Assembly: GCA_016930275.1 (NCBI GenBank)
Contig: JAFGHA010000301.1
Location: forward strand, 1-36,012
Length of the DNA: 36,012 nucleotides
Direction of reading: 5' to 3'
Source: Chitinispirillaceae bacterium
GTDB lineage: Bacteria > Fibrobacterota > Chitinivibrionia > Chitinivibrionales > Chitinispirillaceae
Shown here: positions 17,097-25,749 of the stretch, piece after piece
Layout: the number at the start of each line of letters is the position of its first letter
Numbering within the stretch: the first letter of the stretch is position 1
Made by a program: the position numbers and the translations under genes
The notes under the pieces: generated by a model
What the model was told of the DNA's origin: nothing
The model's database searches: none
The model's input: only the letters and a program-made list of their open reading frames with translations

Positions 17097-17981
17097 ATGC
17101 GGTTTATTCGTCGGAAGGTGAAGGCCGTAACGGTTGCCGCCGTTGTTTCAGTTTTTCTGTTACTGTCGCAAAGCGGATGCTCGCCTTCCCTTGTTGCGCA
17201 GGAGGAGGAACCGGTTATCTTCGGTGTGATTGACGTGGGACAGGGGCTCTCACAGATCCTCATGCAGGGAAACCGGGCGATACTGTTCGATGCCGGTACT
17301 GAAGATCCGGCCCGGTGCTGGACAGCCGCATACCGCCGGCTGGGATCCCCCCGTCTCGAAGCGGTGGTGATCTCCCACCGGGATCTCGATCATGCCGGAG
17401 GACTGCGTTTTCTTGATGAAACGGTCGACTGGTCGGGGCGTTTGATAGCGGGGAAATGGGAGGATACCGCGTTTATCCGTTCATGCTGCAGCAAATGGAA
17501 CGGACCGGTTACGGTATCCACGATCGCGCAGGACGACTCCATTTACTTTACCGACAATTGTTCGATTGACTGCCGGTGGCCGGCAGCTTCCGCACCCGAC
17601 AGCGTTCCCGTCACCGACGAAACGACCAATGACTACAGTCTGGTGTTGAGTATACTGTTCCGGAATGCCGGAATACTGCTCACCGGCGATATTGATTCCA
17701 CGACCGCGAAACTTGTCACAAGAAAGTATCAGGCGGCACTGCGGGCCGATATCGTGGTCGTGCCGCATCACGGAAGCGCGTCGTCGAACTGTCCGTTGCT
17801 CTACGGTTATTCACGGCCGAACGTTGCGATCATTTCGGTGGGGGAGGACAATACCTACGGACACCCGGCACCGTCAACGACGGATCTTCTCGCAGATCTC
17901 GGTATCGTCTGCCGTGCTACCGACGTAGAGGGGTCGATTTACCTGAGAACGTCGGGGTATTACTGGGAAAACGGAAAGTAA
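17097..17981 (+). CDS. ComEC/Rec2-like metallo-beta-lactamase-fold exported protein
   Basis: The product matches the C-terminal hydrolase domain of competence protein ComEC but lacks its membrane channel. It has SHRDLDHAGG (a variant of HxHxDH), LTGDI, VPHHGS and ISVGEDNTYGHPAPST. From the ATG at 17097 the N-terminus is MRFIRRKVKA followed by a hydrophobic stretch ending in SQSGC, a signal peptide with an imperfect lipobox. It is probably periplasmic or membrane-attached. A GTG at 17034 with a partial AGG upstream is an alternative start adding 21 residues. The substrate is unknown; DNA hydrolysis is one idea from ComEC homology. Confidence 0.8.
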   Translation: MRFIRRKVKAVTVAAVVSVFLLLSQSGCSPSLVAQEEEPVIFGVIDVGQGLSQILMQGNRAILFDAGTEDPARCWTAAYRRLGSPRLEAVVISHRDLDHAGGLRFLDETVDWSGRLIAGKWEDTAFIRSCCSKWNGPVTVSTIAQDDSIYFTDNCSIDCRWPAASAPDSVPVTDETTNDYSLVLSILFRNAGILLTGDIDSTTAKLVTRKYQAALRADIVVVPHHGSASSNCPLLYGYSRPNVAIISVGEDNTYGHPAPSTTDLLADLGIVCRATDVEGSIYLRTSGYYWENGK

Positions 17982-18085
17982 TGATATTGGCAAGTACCGA
18001 TACATTCAGATTTCAACATCGTCTCGATGTTGGTGGAAAAATAAATAAACTGACGTTGTACAACTATTTCTGCCCTACCCATAAT

Positions 18086-18110
18086 CCCTCCCCCGTTTGG
18101 GGTGGAAGGA
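18086..18110 (+). repeat. GC-rich palindromic intergenic repeat, copy 2
   Basis: It begins CCCTCCCCCGTTTGGGG and continues to GGAAGGA. It aligns with the copy at 28431-28454, including the following AATT. It is shorter and more diverged than the others and sits between the ComEC-like gene and nudC. Confidence 0.55.
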
Positions 18111-18180
18111 AATTGCAGTCAGTTTCCGTTTCCCGTAACAATGAGGAAAGGGCAGGTACCGGGGTAGAGACAGGAATACC

Positions 18181-19014
18181 ATGATTAATGAAATAGCACC
18201 TCACCGTTTTGACAATTCCTATATCCCGGATACGACCCCCGGAGACCATGATTTCATTTTCATGTACCGGGATAAATCCCTGCTTCTGAAAAACAGTGGT
18301 GATGAAATTGAATTACCGCGGAAGAAAGATCTGCCTGAGATTACTGCAGCAACGGAACTGCTGTTTCTGTTTACACTCGATACCATCCCCTGTTTTCTCG
18401 TATCCGATGCCCTCCCCATCGATCGTGACGGTTTCATCTTCAAGGAGCTTGGTTTTTTCCGGACTACCCGCAGGCGTGAAATCGCCTGGACCGGCATAAC
18501 GGGATTCCAGCTGAAAATCTGGTACGGACAGAACCGGTACTGCGGAAGTTGCGGAGCTGGAATGAAGCGGAAATCCGATGAACGGGCATTGCAATGTCCG
18601 GATTGCAGTATGGTAATCTATCCGAAAATATCCCCGGCGATCATCGTGGCGATTCTATGCAACGATAAGATACTGCTCGCCCGGAATGTCAATTTCCCCG
18701 CACGCTGGTATTCACTGATCGCAGGATATATCGATATCGGAGAATCGGTCGAGGAGGCGGTGGCACGCGAGGTGAAGGAAGAGGTGGGGCTCAACGTCAG
18801 GAATATCCGTTACATTAAAAGTCAGTCGTGGCCCCTGTCGGGGTCGATGATGCTCGGTTTCGTCGCCGAGGCGGATGCGACACAACCGGTCGTGGTTGAT
18901 GAAAAGGAGATCGCCGAAGCGAAGTGGTTTTCCAGGGGTAATCTCCCGGAGCATCCTCCGAACGTGAGTATCTCGGGTGAGTTGATCGAGAAATTTGAAA
19001 AGGGAGAGTTATAG
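18181..19014 (+). CDS. nudC: NAD(+) diphosphatase / NADH pyrophosphatase
   Basis: NudC hydrolyses NAD(H) to NMN(H) and AMP and can remove NAD caps from RNA. The 277 residues show the family order: an N-terminal domain, then a zinc ribbon (YCGSCG and QCPDCS, four Cys). The Nudix box GYIDIGESVEEAVAREVKEE follows and continues into VGL. The NudC-specific motif appears as SQSWPLSGSMMLGF (normally SQPWPFPxS). The ATG at 18181 has no strong ribosome site. It stands alone between intergenic repeat material. Confidence 0.93.
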   Translation: MINEIAPHRFDNSYIPDTTPGDHDFIFMYRDKSLLLKNSGDEIELPRKKDLPEITAATELLFLFTLDTIPCFLVSDALPIDRDGFIFKELGFFRTTRRREIAWTGITGFQLKIWYGQNRYCGSCGAGMKRKSDERALQCPDCSMVIYPKISPAIIVAILCNDKILLARNVNFPARWYSLIAGYIDIGESVEEAVAREVKEEVGLNVRNIRYIKSQSWPLSGSMMLGFVAEADATQPVVVDEKEIAEAKWFSRGNLPEHPPNVSISGELIEKFEKGEL

Positions 19015-19589
19015 TGGCTGTATTTGCGGTATGGTCGGCAAGAGAGGAACAGCTGTACCGCGCTTATTAACAACGAGCGGGTTATGTACTCATGTATTTA
19101 CAGGATTATTTCCCCGGAATCACACTTGAATAGACAGAACCTGCCGACGGGAGTCACTCCGGTAAGGAAATATATCATCATCAGCAGGATTTGAGCCCGT
19201 ACCAATTGAGGTTAGCGTTTCCCAGCAGGAAACGGATTAAAATTGCCTATTTGAATGAAACCGTTCAATAGTTTCAAGAGGTTCGCTCCAATACCCGCTT
19301 GAACGGGTTATCATCCCGATGCTCACGATTTCCTCGATTAGCTGGAAACCTTCGCTGACGGGACGTATTTTTGTCATGCGTCACTTGATGGTATGAATTG
19401 CACCACTATCGTTTCCGCCTGAAGTTGTTTCGGTATATTTTGCATGCCGGAATACAGGCAGTGTCTGTCCGGTAACCATTACCACGGACCGGAGAAATTG
19501 CCGGACCGCCACTCACTTGCGTGACAGCGAATTGTACAGTGCATCAGACCAAGGGGTACTATTTATTCATAATTGCAACAGGAGCGACA
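19015..19589. other. Gene-poor stretch upstream of the DUF4139 gene
   Basis: No convincing gene or known RNA is visible. A small CCCG/CGGG hairpin lies near 19297, and a 46-codon minus-strand frame (19237-19377) lacks a ribosome site. Promoter elements for the next gene are not obvious. Confidence 0.5.
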
Positions 19590-20912
19590 ATGCGACAGGT
19601 TTTTTTGTGGGTGTCACTTTTTTTGTCTACTGTTTATGCGGATATTGCGGTTACTCCCGATGCACGGAAGGATCTTCAGGTGACGGTCTACCGGGATTTC
19701 GCCGTGGTGAAGGATATCCGTAAGATCAATATTCCCGAAGGTGCGAATCGGATACGGTTCGAAGGGGTGGCGACCGGTATCGATCCGGAGACGGTGAACC
19801 TCGACTGGAAATCGGGAGTGGAGATTGAACTCATCAGCCAGAGCTACGAGTTTGATCTGGTGAGTCCGACAAAGCTGATGGAAAAATATGTCGGCAAAGA
19901 GATCGAAATCGTGCCGAGTAAGGAGCAGTGGCCCGATACCGCGGTGAAGACCGCCGAACTTATAAGTATAAACGGAAAAGAACCGGTATTCCGGATCGGT
20001 ACGCAGATAACCTTCGGCGATATCGGGCGGATTCTCTTCCCGTATATGCCCGACAATCTCTATACCAAACCGACCCTTCTGTGGAATGTACTCATTCCCA
20101 AACGGCAGGAAACCGAAATCGTTGCCACTTATCTTACCGAAGGTATTTCCTGGCGGGTCGGGTACCTGCTCCAGGTTGATAAAAAAGGGGAAAGTGGAAG
20201 CTTCGGCGGATGGATTACCTTCAACAATCAATCGGGACTCGACTGTAAAAATTCACAGGTTACCTTTGTCGCGGGAGATGTGAAGAGAATCAGCGGGCGG
20301 AGCAGTAATGAACTGGCGGCAGGAGCGCGGCACGGATTTCAGGAGAATGGTGACTACTACTTTTACGGGATGAATCAGCGGGTGACCTTGTTTTCGAATC
20401 ATTCCAATCAGGTGGAATGGATTCCGCCGGTCCAGGTGAAACTCAAACCCGGCTTTTTTGCGCAACTTGATGCCGATGATGTCGAGGGGCTTGATAATCC
20501 GACCGTCTATGCAGCCGTCGAAGTGGAGAATGTCGCTTCAAACAGTCTCGGGATTCCGCTTCCGGAGGGGATCCTCCGTGTTTTCAAACGGGATTCCAAT
20601 GACGATACCCGTTTTATCGGCGAGAATCTGCTTGACGATACCAAAACATCGCAGCAGTTCTTTGCGACCATCGGAAAAACGGATGGAATCACCATAACAC
20701 GGAAAAAGGCGGGTAAGGGAAGTCCGAATCAGATCGAGATTCGTAACGGAAAAGACAAAACGATCTCCTTACGCCTGCTGCTCGATAGTCGTGGCAGAAA
20801 AGTGCGTGAATCGTCGAGAAAGTACCGGATTGTTCGTGGAACTTCACTTGAGTGGCAAATGATGATAAAATCAAAAGAAGTATTCAAGATAACATATTTA
20901 CTTGATAGCTAG
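19590..20912 (+). CDS. Exported DUF4139-domain protein
   Basis: A 440-residue protein starting at ATG 19590, chosen because AGGAG stands 7 bases ahead and a signal peptide (MRQVFLWVSLFLSTVYA) follows. A 23-codon upstream extension is open but not needed. The body matches DUF4139 proteins: an N-terminal region with VTVYRDFAVVKDIRKI and a C-terminal beta-rich domain with YLTEGISWRVGYLLQVD and EVENVASNSLGIPLPEG. The family's biochemical role is unknown. It stands alone; its stop codon overlaps the left end of the MITE-like element. Confidence 0.85.
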   Translation: MRQVFLWVSLFLSTVYADIAVTPDARKDLQVTVYRDFAVVKDIRKINIPEGANRIRFEGVATGIDPETVNLDWKSGVEIELISQSYEFDLVSPTKLMEKYVGKEIEIVPSKEQWPDTAVKTAELISINGKEPVFRIGTQITFGDIGRILFPYMPDNLYTKPTLLWNVLIPKRQETEIVATYLTEGISWRVGYLLQVDKKGESGSFGGWITFNNQSGLDCKNSQVTFVAGDVKRISGRSSNELAAGARHGFQENGDYYFYGMNQRVTLFSNHSNQVEWIPPVQVKLKPGFFAQLDADDVEGLDNPTVYAAVEVENVASNSLGIPLPEGILRVFKRDSNDDTRFIGENLLDDTKTSQQFFATIGKTDGITITRKKAGKGSPNQIEIRNGKDKTISLRLLLDSRGRKVRESSRKYRIVRGTSLEWQMMIKSKEVFKITYLLDS

Positions 20913-21175
20913 TTCCTGTTCAGAATAGCAAAGGATAGAATGAGTGTCATTCCCGCGAAGGCGGGAATCCATGTAATTCAGATGGAAATGATTGGATACC
21001 CGACCGAAACAAAACGGTACTATAAAAACAGTGTAACACACTGGATACCGCACGTTTAAAGAACATAGTGACGATGCGGTATAATAAAACAGTACGCAGT
21101 CCTGGACTCTTTACGCATAAAGAATGCAGTGACAACTCGGGTATGATGAATACAGGTCTATTTTAAACAGGAACT
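20911..21175. mobile_element. MITE-like non-coding element with terminal inverted repeats
   Basis: AGTTCCTGTTCAGAATAG (20911-20928) and the reverse complement of 21158-21175 match at 16 of 18 positions, bounding 265 bp with no open frame. Inside are a perfect hairpin (ATTCCCGC/GCGGGAAT at 20949-20968) and a second pair around TACCGCA and TGCGGTA (about 21047-21085). A 14-base solo copy of the left end lies at 8866-8879. No target-site duplication is clear. The left end overlaps the DUF4139 stop codon. Confidence 0.6.
20949..20968. repeat. ATTCCCGC/GCGGGAAT palindrome
   Basis: A perfect 8-bp stem with a GAAG loop. ATTCCC...GGGAAT palindromes of this kind are widespread small repeats (dRS3 in Neisseria is one named example). 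Here it lies inside the larger element. Confidence 0.7.
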
Positions 21176-21195
21176 GATTAGATCGCTTTCTGTTG

Positions 21196-23364
21196 ATGGT
21201 AAACAACGGAACCGGTATGACCTTTCAAACGCAAAAAAATTTCATAGGGAAGGATCAGACCATACTTGCGGCCGAAATTCAGTCGGAACGGCTGATTTCA
21301 ATCGTACGTCTGGCAGGTGCCGTGTTTTTCAGTGTGGTTGCCATTTTCAGCTTTCTTCTTGGCTCCACTTCGCTGAGTGTGTTCGGCATACAAATGACGG
21401 CACTCATGCTGGTTTATTTATACAGCGGTTTTTTCCTCTTCAATTCCGGTAAACGGAAATTCCATGAATCGTTTATTTATCTGCCCGGATTTCTGGATAT
21501 AGTCGTCATTTCGGTGATAATCTGGTCATACTACCTCAACGGCGCCGGTGTAAGCATGATCACCGGGTCGGTCTCGGGAATATATTTCATTGTCATTATT
21601 TTTACGGCGCTGCACCATAAACTCAGGTTGTCCATTTTTTGCGGTATCTCTGCTGCAGTGGCATACTCCGTTCTGTATTATCTTTTTACCCGCGGCGCAC
21701 CCGTTCCTCCGCAATATACCAACGATTATCCTATTCATATGGTGCTTCTGCTAACTGCCGCGGTACTGGGGGGTATCGTATCGAGGAACAACTCCAGAAC
21801 CATTCATAAAGTGATCTCTTCCGAAATACGGTACCATAATCTCGTTCACCGTCTTCCCGAGATGCTGTTCACCCTCGATGCCCACGGCAATTTCATCTGG
21901 GCGAACATTGCATCCGCCTCTATTACCGGCATTCCGGCAAAGGTGCTTCCCGGAAGAAATATCCGTAACATTCTCTCACAACCCGACAGTTTCAAACTCG
22001 ATACGAACGGGATGAAGGGAACCTTTGGTGTCACCGATATCAACGGCAACGAGAAGTTCGTCGACCTGATCATTCAACCGGTTTCGGAAAACGAGGATTT
22101 GGTGGCGTTCGACGGAATTATTTCCGATGTGACCGACCGGGAAAAAGCGATATCACAGCGGGAAGAGATGGTGCAGCGTCTGTTTCAGTATCAGAAGATG
22201 GAATCACTCGGTATGCTGGCCAGCGGCATGGCACATGATTTCAATAATATTCTCCAGACCGTCAACGATCTCTCGGCCATCATTCTACGCGACAGTAAAG
22301 AGGATGAGACCAGACGGCGTATCGAGCTGATCAACGAGACCATGGTCGACGCCCGTTTCCTGATTTCGGAACTTTTCGCACTCGGCCGTAAAAAACCGCT
22401 CGATTACCGTCATGTCAATATCAACAGTCTCATGGAACAGATCGTTCCCCAATTCAGCCGGCAGCTTGGTCCCAACTATCTACTGACTCTCGAAACGCCG
22501 GAGGAGAAACTGTGGCTCGAAGGCGACCCCGATCACCTCAAGAGGATTTTTCAGAACCTCGTCGGCAATGCGCGCGATGCGATGCCCGAAGGGGGCAATA
22601 TCACCATTTCCTGTGAAAAGGTGATTCGTTCCTCGAGCGAGGGGGTAATCCATATTCGTGTATCCGATACGGGAACGGGTATTCCGCAGGAACTCTCTGA
22701 AAAAGTGTTCGATCCTTTCTTCACCACCAAGAAGCCGGGAAAGGGTACGGGGCTCGGGCTGGCCCTGGTCCGGAGAATCGTCATGCTTCATAATGGAACC
22801 ATCTCCATCGAAAAATCGGGGTACCAGGGCACGACGTTTCTCATTGAGTTGCCTCTCAGTGATGAACGTGAACTCGACAGTGACACCAAAGCGCTCATGA
22901 TGAACCGGCTCCCGGCCACGGTACTGCTGCTCGATGACGACCGTAAAATCCGTGATGTGCTCAAGATTTTTCTCAAGGAATTCAAATACTCGGTGCTTGA
23001 GGCTTCCGACGGCAGCGAAGCACTCGAGGAACTCAAGAAAAATTTTGAAAGTTGCAGCGTGCTTATCATGGACTGGAAACTGGGGAACGAGAATCCCCAC
23101 CAGGTGATCCGTTCGCTCCGGTCAATCCGCCGGGATCTTATCGTCATTGTCGTTTCCGGATATCCGCCGCAGGAGAAAAGTATCGAAAAAATGATGATTA
23201 CCCGGTGGTTCACCAAACCCTACGACCGTAATCTGCTTGATATTGAAATTCAGCGCGCCCTGCATCGGGTACAGGCAAAACGTCACGGTGTCGAAAAACG
23301 GCTGGAAAATTCTCCGTCAAGCGTGGTTACCGATGAGACGTCGGACGATATTTCGGTGGAATAA
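21196..23364 (+). CDS. Hybrid sensor histidine kinase (membrane sensor, PAS, HisKA, ATPase, receiver)
   Basis: A 722-residue inner-membrane sensor. N-terminal hydrophobic segments span about 35-195. A PAS domain (about 212-312, LPEMLFTLDAHGNFIWANIA) and a HisKA domain follow, the latter with H347 in GMAHDFNNILQ. The ATPase domain has NLVGNARDAMPEGG, DTGTGIP, DPFFTTKKPGKGTGLGLALV. The C-terminal receiver has LLLDDDRKIRDVL, phospho-acceptor Asp in LIMDWKLG and the KP motif in TKPYDRN. All key residues look intact. The start is uncertain: TTG 21193, ATG 21196 or ATG 21217, none with a strong ribosome site. The MITE-like element lies directly upstream and may carry its promoter. No partner response regulator is adjacent. 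Confidence 0.9.
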   Translation: MVNNGTGMTFQTQKNFIGKDQTILAAEIQSERLISIVRLAGAVFFSVVAIFSFLLGSTSLSVFGIQMTALMLVYLYSGFFLFNSGKRKFHESFIYLPGFLDIVVISVIIWSYYLNGAGVSMITGSVSGIYFIVIIFTALHHKLRLSIFCGISAAVAYSVLYYLFTRGAPVPPQYTNDYPIHMVLLLTAAVLGGIVSRNNSRTIHKVISSEIRYHNLVHRLPEMLFTLDAHGNFIWANIASASITGIPAKVLPGRNIRNILSQPDSFKLDTNGMKGTFGVTDINGNEKFVDLIIQPVSENEDLVAFDGIISDVTDREKAISQREEMVQRLFQYQKMESLGMLASGMAHDFNNILQTVNDLSAIILRDSKEDETRRRIELINETMVDARFLISELFALGRKKPLDYRHVNINSLMEQIVPQFSRQLGPNYLLTLETPEEKLWLEGDPDHLKRIFQNLVGNARDAMPEGGNITISCEKVIRSSSEGVIHIRVSDTGTGIPQELSEKVFDPFFTTKKPGKGTGLGLALVRRIVMLHNGTISIEKSGYQGTTFLIELPLSDERELDSDTKALMMNRLPATVLLLDDDRKIRDVLKIFLKEFKYSVLEASDGSEALEELKKNFESCSVLIMDWKLGNENPHQVIRSLRSIRRDLIVIVVSGYPPQEKSIEKMMITRWFTKPYDRNLLDIEIQRALHRVQAKRHGVEKRLENSPSSVVTDETSDDISVE

Positions 23365-23417
23365 TTTAGCGCATTTCCTGGCACGAAACTGAAAATTAGC
23401 TATTTCTTCCTCAGTCC

Positions 23418-23500
23418 TTATCCCTGCCCTTACCCCCGTTTACGGGGAAAGGGAACAGGTACCAATTTCCCTCCCGAGGGACGCCGGGGTGGGGGGGGGA
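23418..23500 (+). repeat. GC-rich palindromic intergenic repeat, copy 3 (longest)
   Basis: Its core is CCCCCGTTTACGGGG, preceded by TTATCCCTGCCC and followed, after a spacer, by GAGGGACGCCGGGGTGGGG. The tail matches the reverse-oriented copy at 16869. It lies between convergent genes (hybrid kinase and acyl ligase) and could also act as a terminator. Confidence 0.65.
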
Positions 23501-23524
23501 TCCTGTAAACCACGCGGTAACCAT

Positions 23525-25516
23525 TTACGACCGGTTCCCCGATTCCGCCGTATCCTTCAGATAGGTAACCAGTTCCCCCACCGTTTCCATCCGGTCATAG
23601 ACTTTTTCGGGTATGACAATCGACAGCTCCTTCTCGATACTGCCGAGCAGATCGAGCCGGTCGAGTGAATCGAGGCCGCAATCGATTTCCAGATGAGACC
23701 GCGGCGAAAGATGATCGATAGCGGTTTCCGGTGCCAGCCGGTGGATGCCGTTCATGACGAACCGGTATTCACTGCTTTCGCGGAGCGCCATTTCGATTAC
23801 CGACAGTTCCACTGCAGGAACCGCATGGCTGTCGGGTTTGCGTTTCATGGTGAGATACATTTTACGCAATTCGTTTTTTTTGAGCTTTTTGGTGGTAGTG
23901 CGGGGGAGCGGCGTATACGAAACGACGAAATCGTTGATGCGACGATAGACCGGCTGGTTCTTTCCGAGGCGCAGAAGATCGTCGGAGATCTGATCCGTCG
24001 CCTGCTGCATCGACTTTCCTTTCCGGACTGCCGGATCGGGAACGATAATGGCGGCGACAATCTCCTTGCCGTGCTGCTCGATACCGAACACGCCGATTTC
24101 CTCGACGAGCGGCGAGGCGCCATAGTACTCCTCGAGTTCGTCGGGATAGACGTTTTTTCCGGAGTCCAGAACGATCAGGTCCTTTTTTCTTCCCGACAGA
24201 TAGAGAAAACCGTTTTTGTCAAGTCTCCCGAGATCGCCGCTGTGAAACCAGCCGTCGTTGTCGATTACTTCCCGTGTCAGGGCATCGTTCCGGTAGTACC
24301 CGCCGAACAGGCAGGTGCCGCGCAACAGTACTTCGCCGATTCCGTTCTGGTCGGCGTCGGCAATGCACACTTCATTTTCACCGATCACCGGGCCGACCGA
24401 TCCGAGGCGCGGACGGGTTCCCGGACAAACGGTAATCGGTCCGAACGTTTCGGTGAGACCGTACCCCTCGACGATGGTGAACCCCATGCGCCGGAAGCCT
24501 TTCCAGAAGGTCGCGTTCAGTGAGGCACCGCCCGAAATGATAAGACGCAGTTTCCCGCCGAAGCCTTTGTGCACCGAAGAGAACAGTTTCCGTTTGAACC
24601 CTTCTCCCAGCACTTCGCCAACGGTAGACGATACTCCCTGCATACCGCCGAACAGGGTCCTCACCACCGGCCCCTTTTTACGGACGTTGTGCAGAATACT
24701 TTCGAAGAACAGCTGCAGCATTTTCGGTACCGCGGGAAGATATGTGACGCCCTTGTCGTTGAGTGCCTCCAAAATAAGCGGGCCTTTGATGGCAGGTACA
24801 CAGACGATATCCATTCCGCTGTAAAGTGCCGCAACCATGCTTGCCGCACAACCGAATACATGATGAAGCGGAAGCACGGCACAAACGGTGTCGTTGCTGT
24901 CAACCTGCATACGGGGTACCGCATAGAGACATGCCGCGCAGAAATTTTTCTGGAGGAGCACGACTCCCTTGGGTTTTCCGGTCGTTCCCGAGGTGAAAAT
25001 GATCACCATCGGATCCTCCGGCTTGAAAGAACCGTCAAACGCGTCGGGAACGTCATCCGCTTCATTGCAGTACGAGGCAAAGGATGGGTAATCTCCTTTC
25101 GCTTCAGTCTCGAGAAGAACGATACGTTTGATGAATGGATATTTCGATTTCAGCTGACGGAAAAGGGCACTGTACACTCTCGAGCAGAAAATGACCGAGG
25201 CCTCGGTCGTGGCGACAATCGATTCGATTTCGGAGGCGGGAATATTCGGATCTACCGGAACGGTGCAGGCGCCGGTCATGATAATCGCATGATAGGCGAT
25301 TATCCACTCCGGTGTGTTTTCGCCGATAACGATGGCGTTGGTTTCTTTTTTTAACCCGTCTTTTTTCAGACGTGCGCACGCGCGGTTGACGTCACGGCGG
25401 AACTCCGCATAGGTCCAGGTGGTATAGGCACCATTGCGTTTGATGTGCAGACACTCCCTGGCTTCATATTTCCGGAGTGATGCTTCCAGCAGATCGACAT
25501 AGACATGTTCGTTCAT
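23525..25516 (-). CDS. Acyl-AMP ligase (acyl-CoA/acyl-ACP synthetase) fused to acyl carrier domain
   Basis: The first about 540 residues form an AMP-forming adenylating enzyme. It has P-loop motif FTSGTTGKPKG, EGYGLTETFGP, WFHSGDLGRLD and the hinge SGRKKDLIVLDSGKNVYPDE. The last about 85 residues form a carrier-protein domain with the phosphopantetheine site S617 in CGLDSLDRLDLL. Such a protein would activate a fatty or other acid and could load it on its own carrier. The substrate is unknown. Total length 663 residues. It stands alone, so no pathway can be read from neighbours. ATG 25516 is used. Confidence 0.9.
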   Translation of the reverse strand: MNEHVYVDLLEASLRKYEARECLHIKRNGAYTTWTYAEFRRDVNRACARLKKDGLKKETNAIVIGENTPEWIIAYHAIIMTGACTVPVDPNIPASEIESIVATTEASVIFCSRVYSALFRQLKSKYPFIKRIVLLETEAKGDYPSFASYCNEADDVPDAFDGSFKPEDPMVIIFTSGTTGKPKGVVLLQKNFCAACLYAVPRMQVDSNDTVCAVLPLHHVFGCAASMVAALYSGMDIVCVPAIKGPLILEALNDKGVTYLPAVPKMLQLFFESILHNVRKKGPVVRTLFGGMQGVSSTVGEVLGEGFKRKLFSSVHKGFGGKLRLIISGGASLNATFWKGFRRMGFTIVEGYGLTETFGPITVCPGTRPRLGSVGPVIGENEVCIADADQNGIGEVLLRGTCLFGGYYRNDALTREVIDNDGWFHSGDLGRLDKNGFLYLSGRKKDLIVLDSGKNVYPDELEEYYGASPLVEEIGVFGIEQHGKEIVAAIIVPDPAVRKGKSMQQATDQISDDLLRLGKNQPVYRRINDFVVSYTPLPRTTTKKLKKNELRKMYLTMKRKPDSHAVPAVELSVIEMALRESSEYRFVMNGIHRLAPETAIDHLSPRSHLEIDCGLDSLDRLDLLGSIEKELSIVIPEKVYDRMETVGELVTYLKDTAESGNRS

Positions 25517-25635
25517 ATCGGTGTTACCTTGATTTGAAGATCGGGTGAATCTGATTCCGGCTGTGTAAACAAAATAATTGCGGAAACGAAATAAAGTATA
25601 CGGTTTGGCCGGTTTATTTGAAAATTAACAAATTT

Positions 25636-25699
25636 TGTTGAGTTTAAAGGGTTGGAGAGTAACTCATCTACCCTCCAACTCTCCAACTCACTCAACAAT
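25636..25699. repeat. Nested inverted repeats in the divergent gap
   Basis: TTGTTGAGT (25636-25644) pairs with ACTCAACAA (25691-25699), and TTGGAGAGT (25653-25661) pairs with ACTCTCCAA (25679-25687). The gap separates divergent genes, so a terminator is unlikely. It may be an operator-like site or a dispersed repeat. Confidence 0.55.
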
Positions 25700-25749
25700 G
25701 TAGTATTTTAACTGTAGAAACAACCGATGGCCGAAGAAGGAACTGCAAC

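Noticed and set aside
19237..19377. 46-codon minus-strand frame beginning MTKIRPVSEGF
   Set aside because: No ribosome site, no neighbour on that strand and too short to judge by composition.
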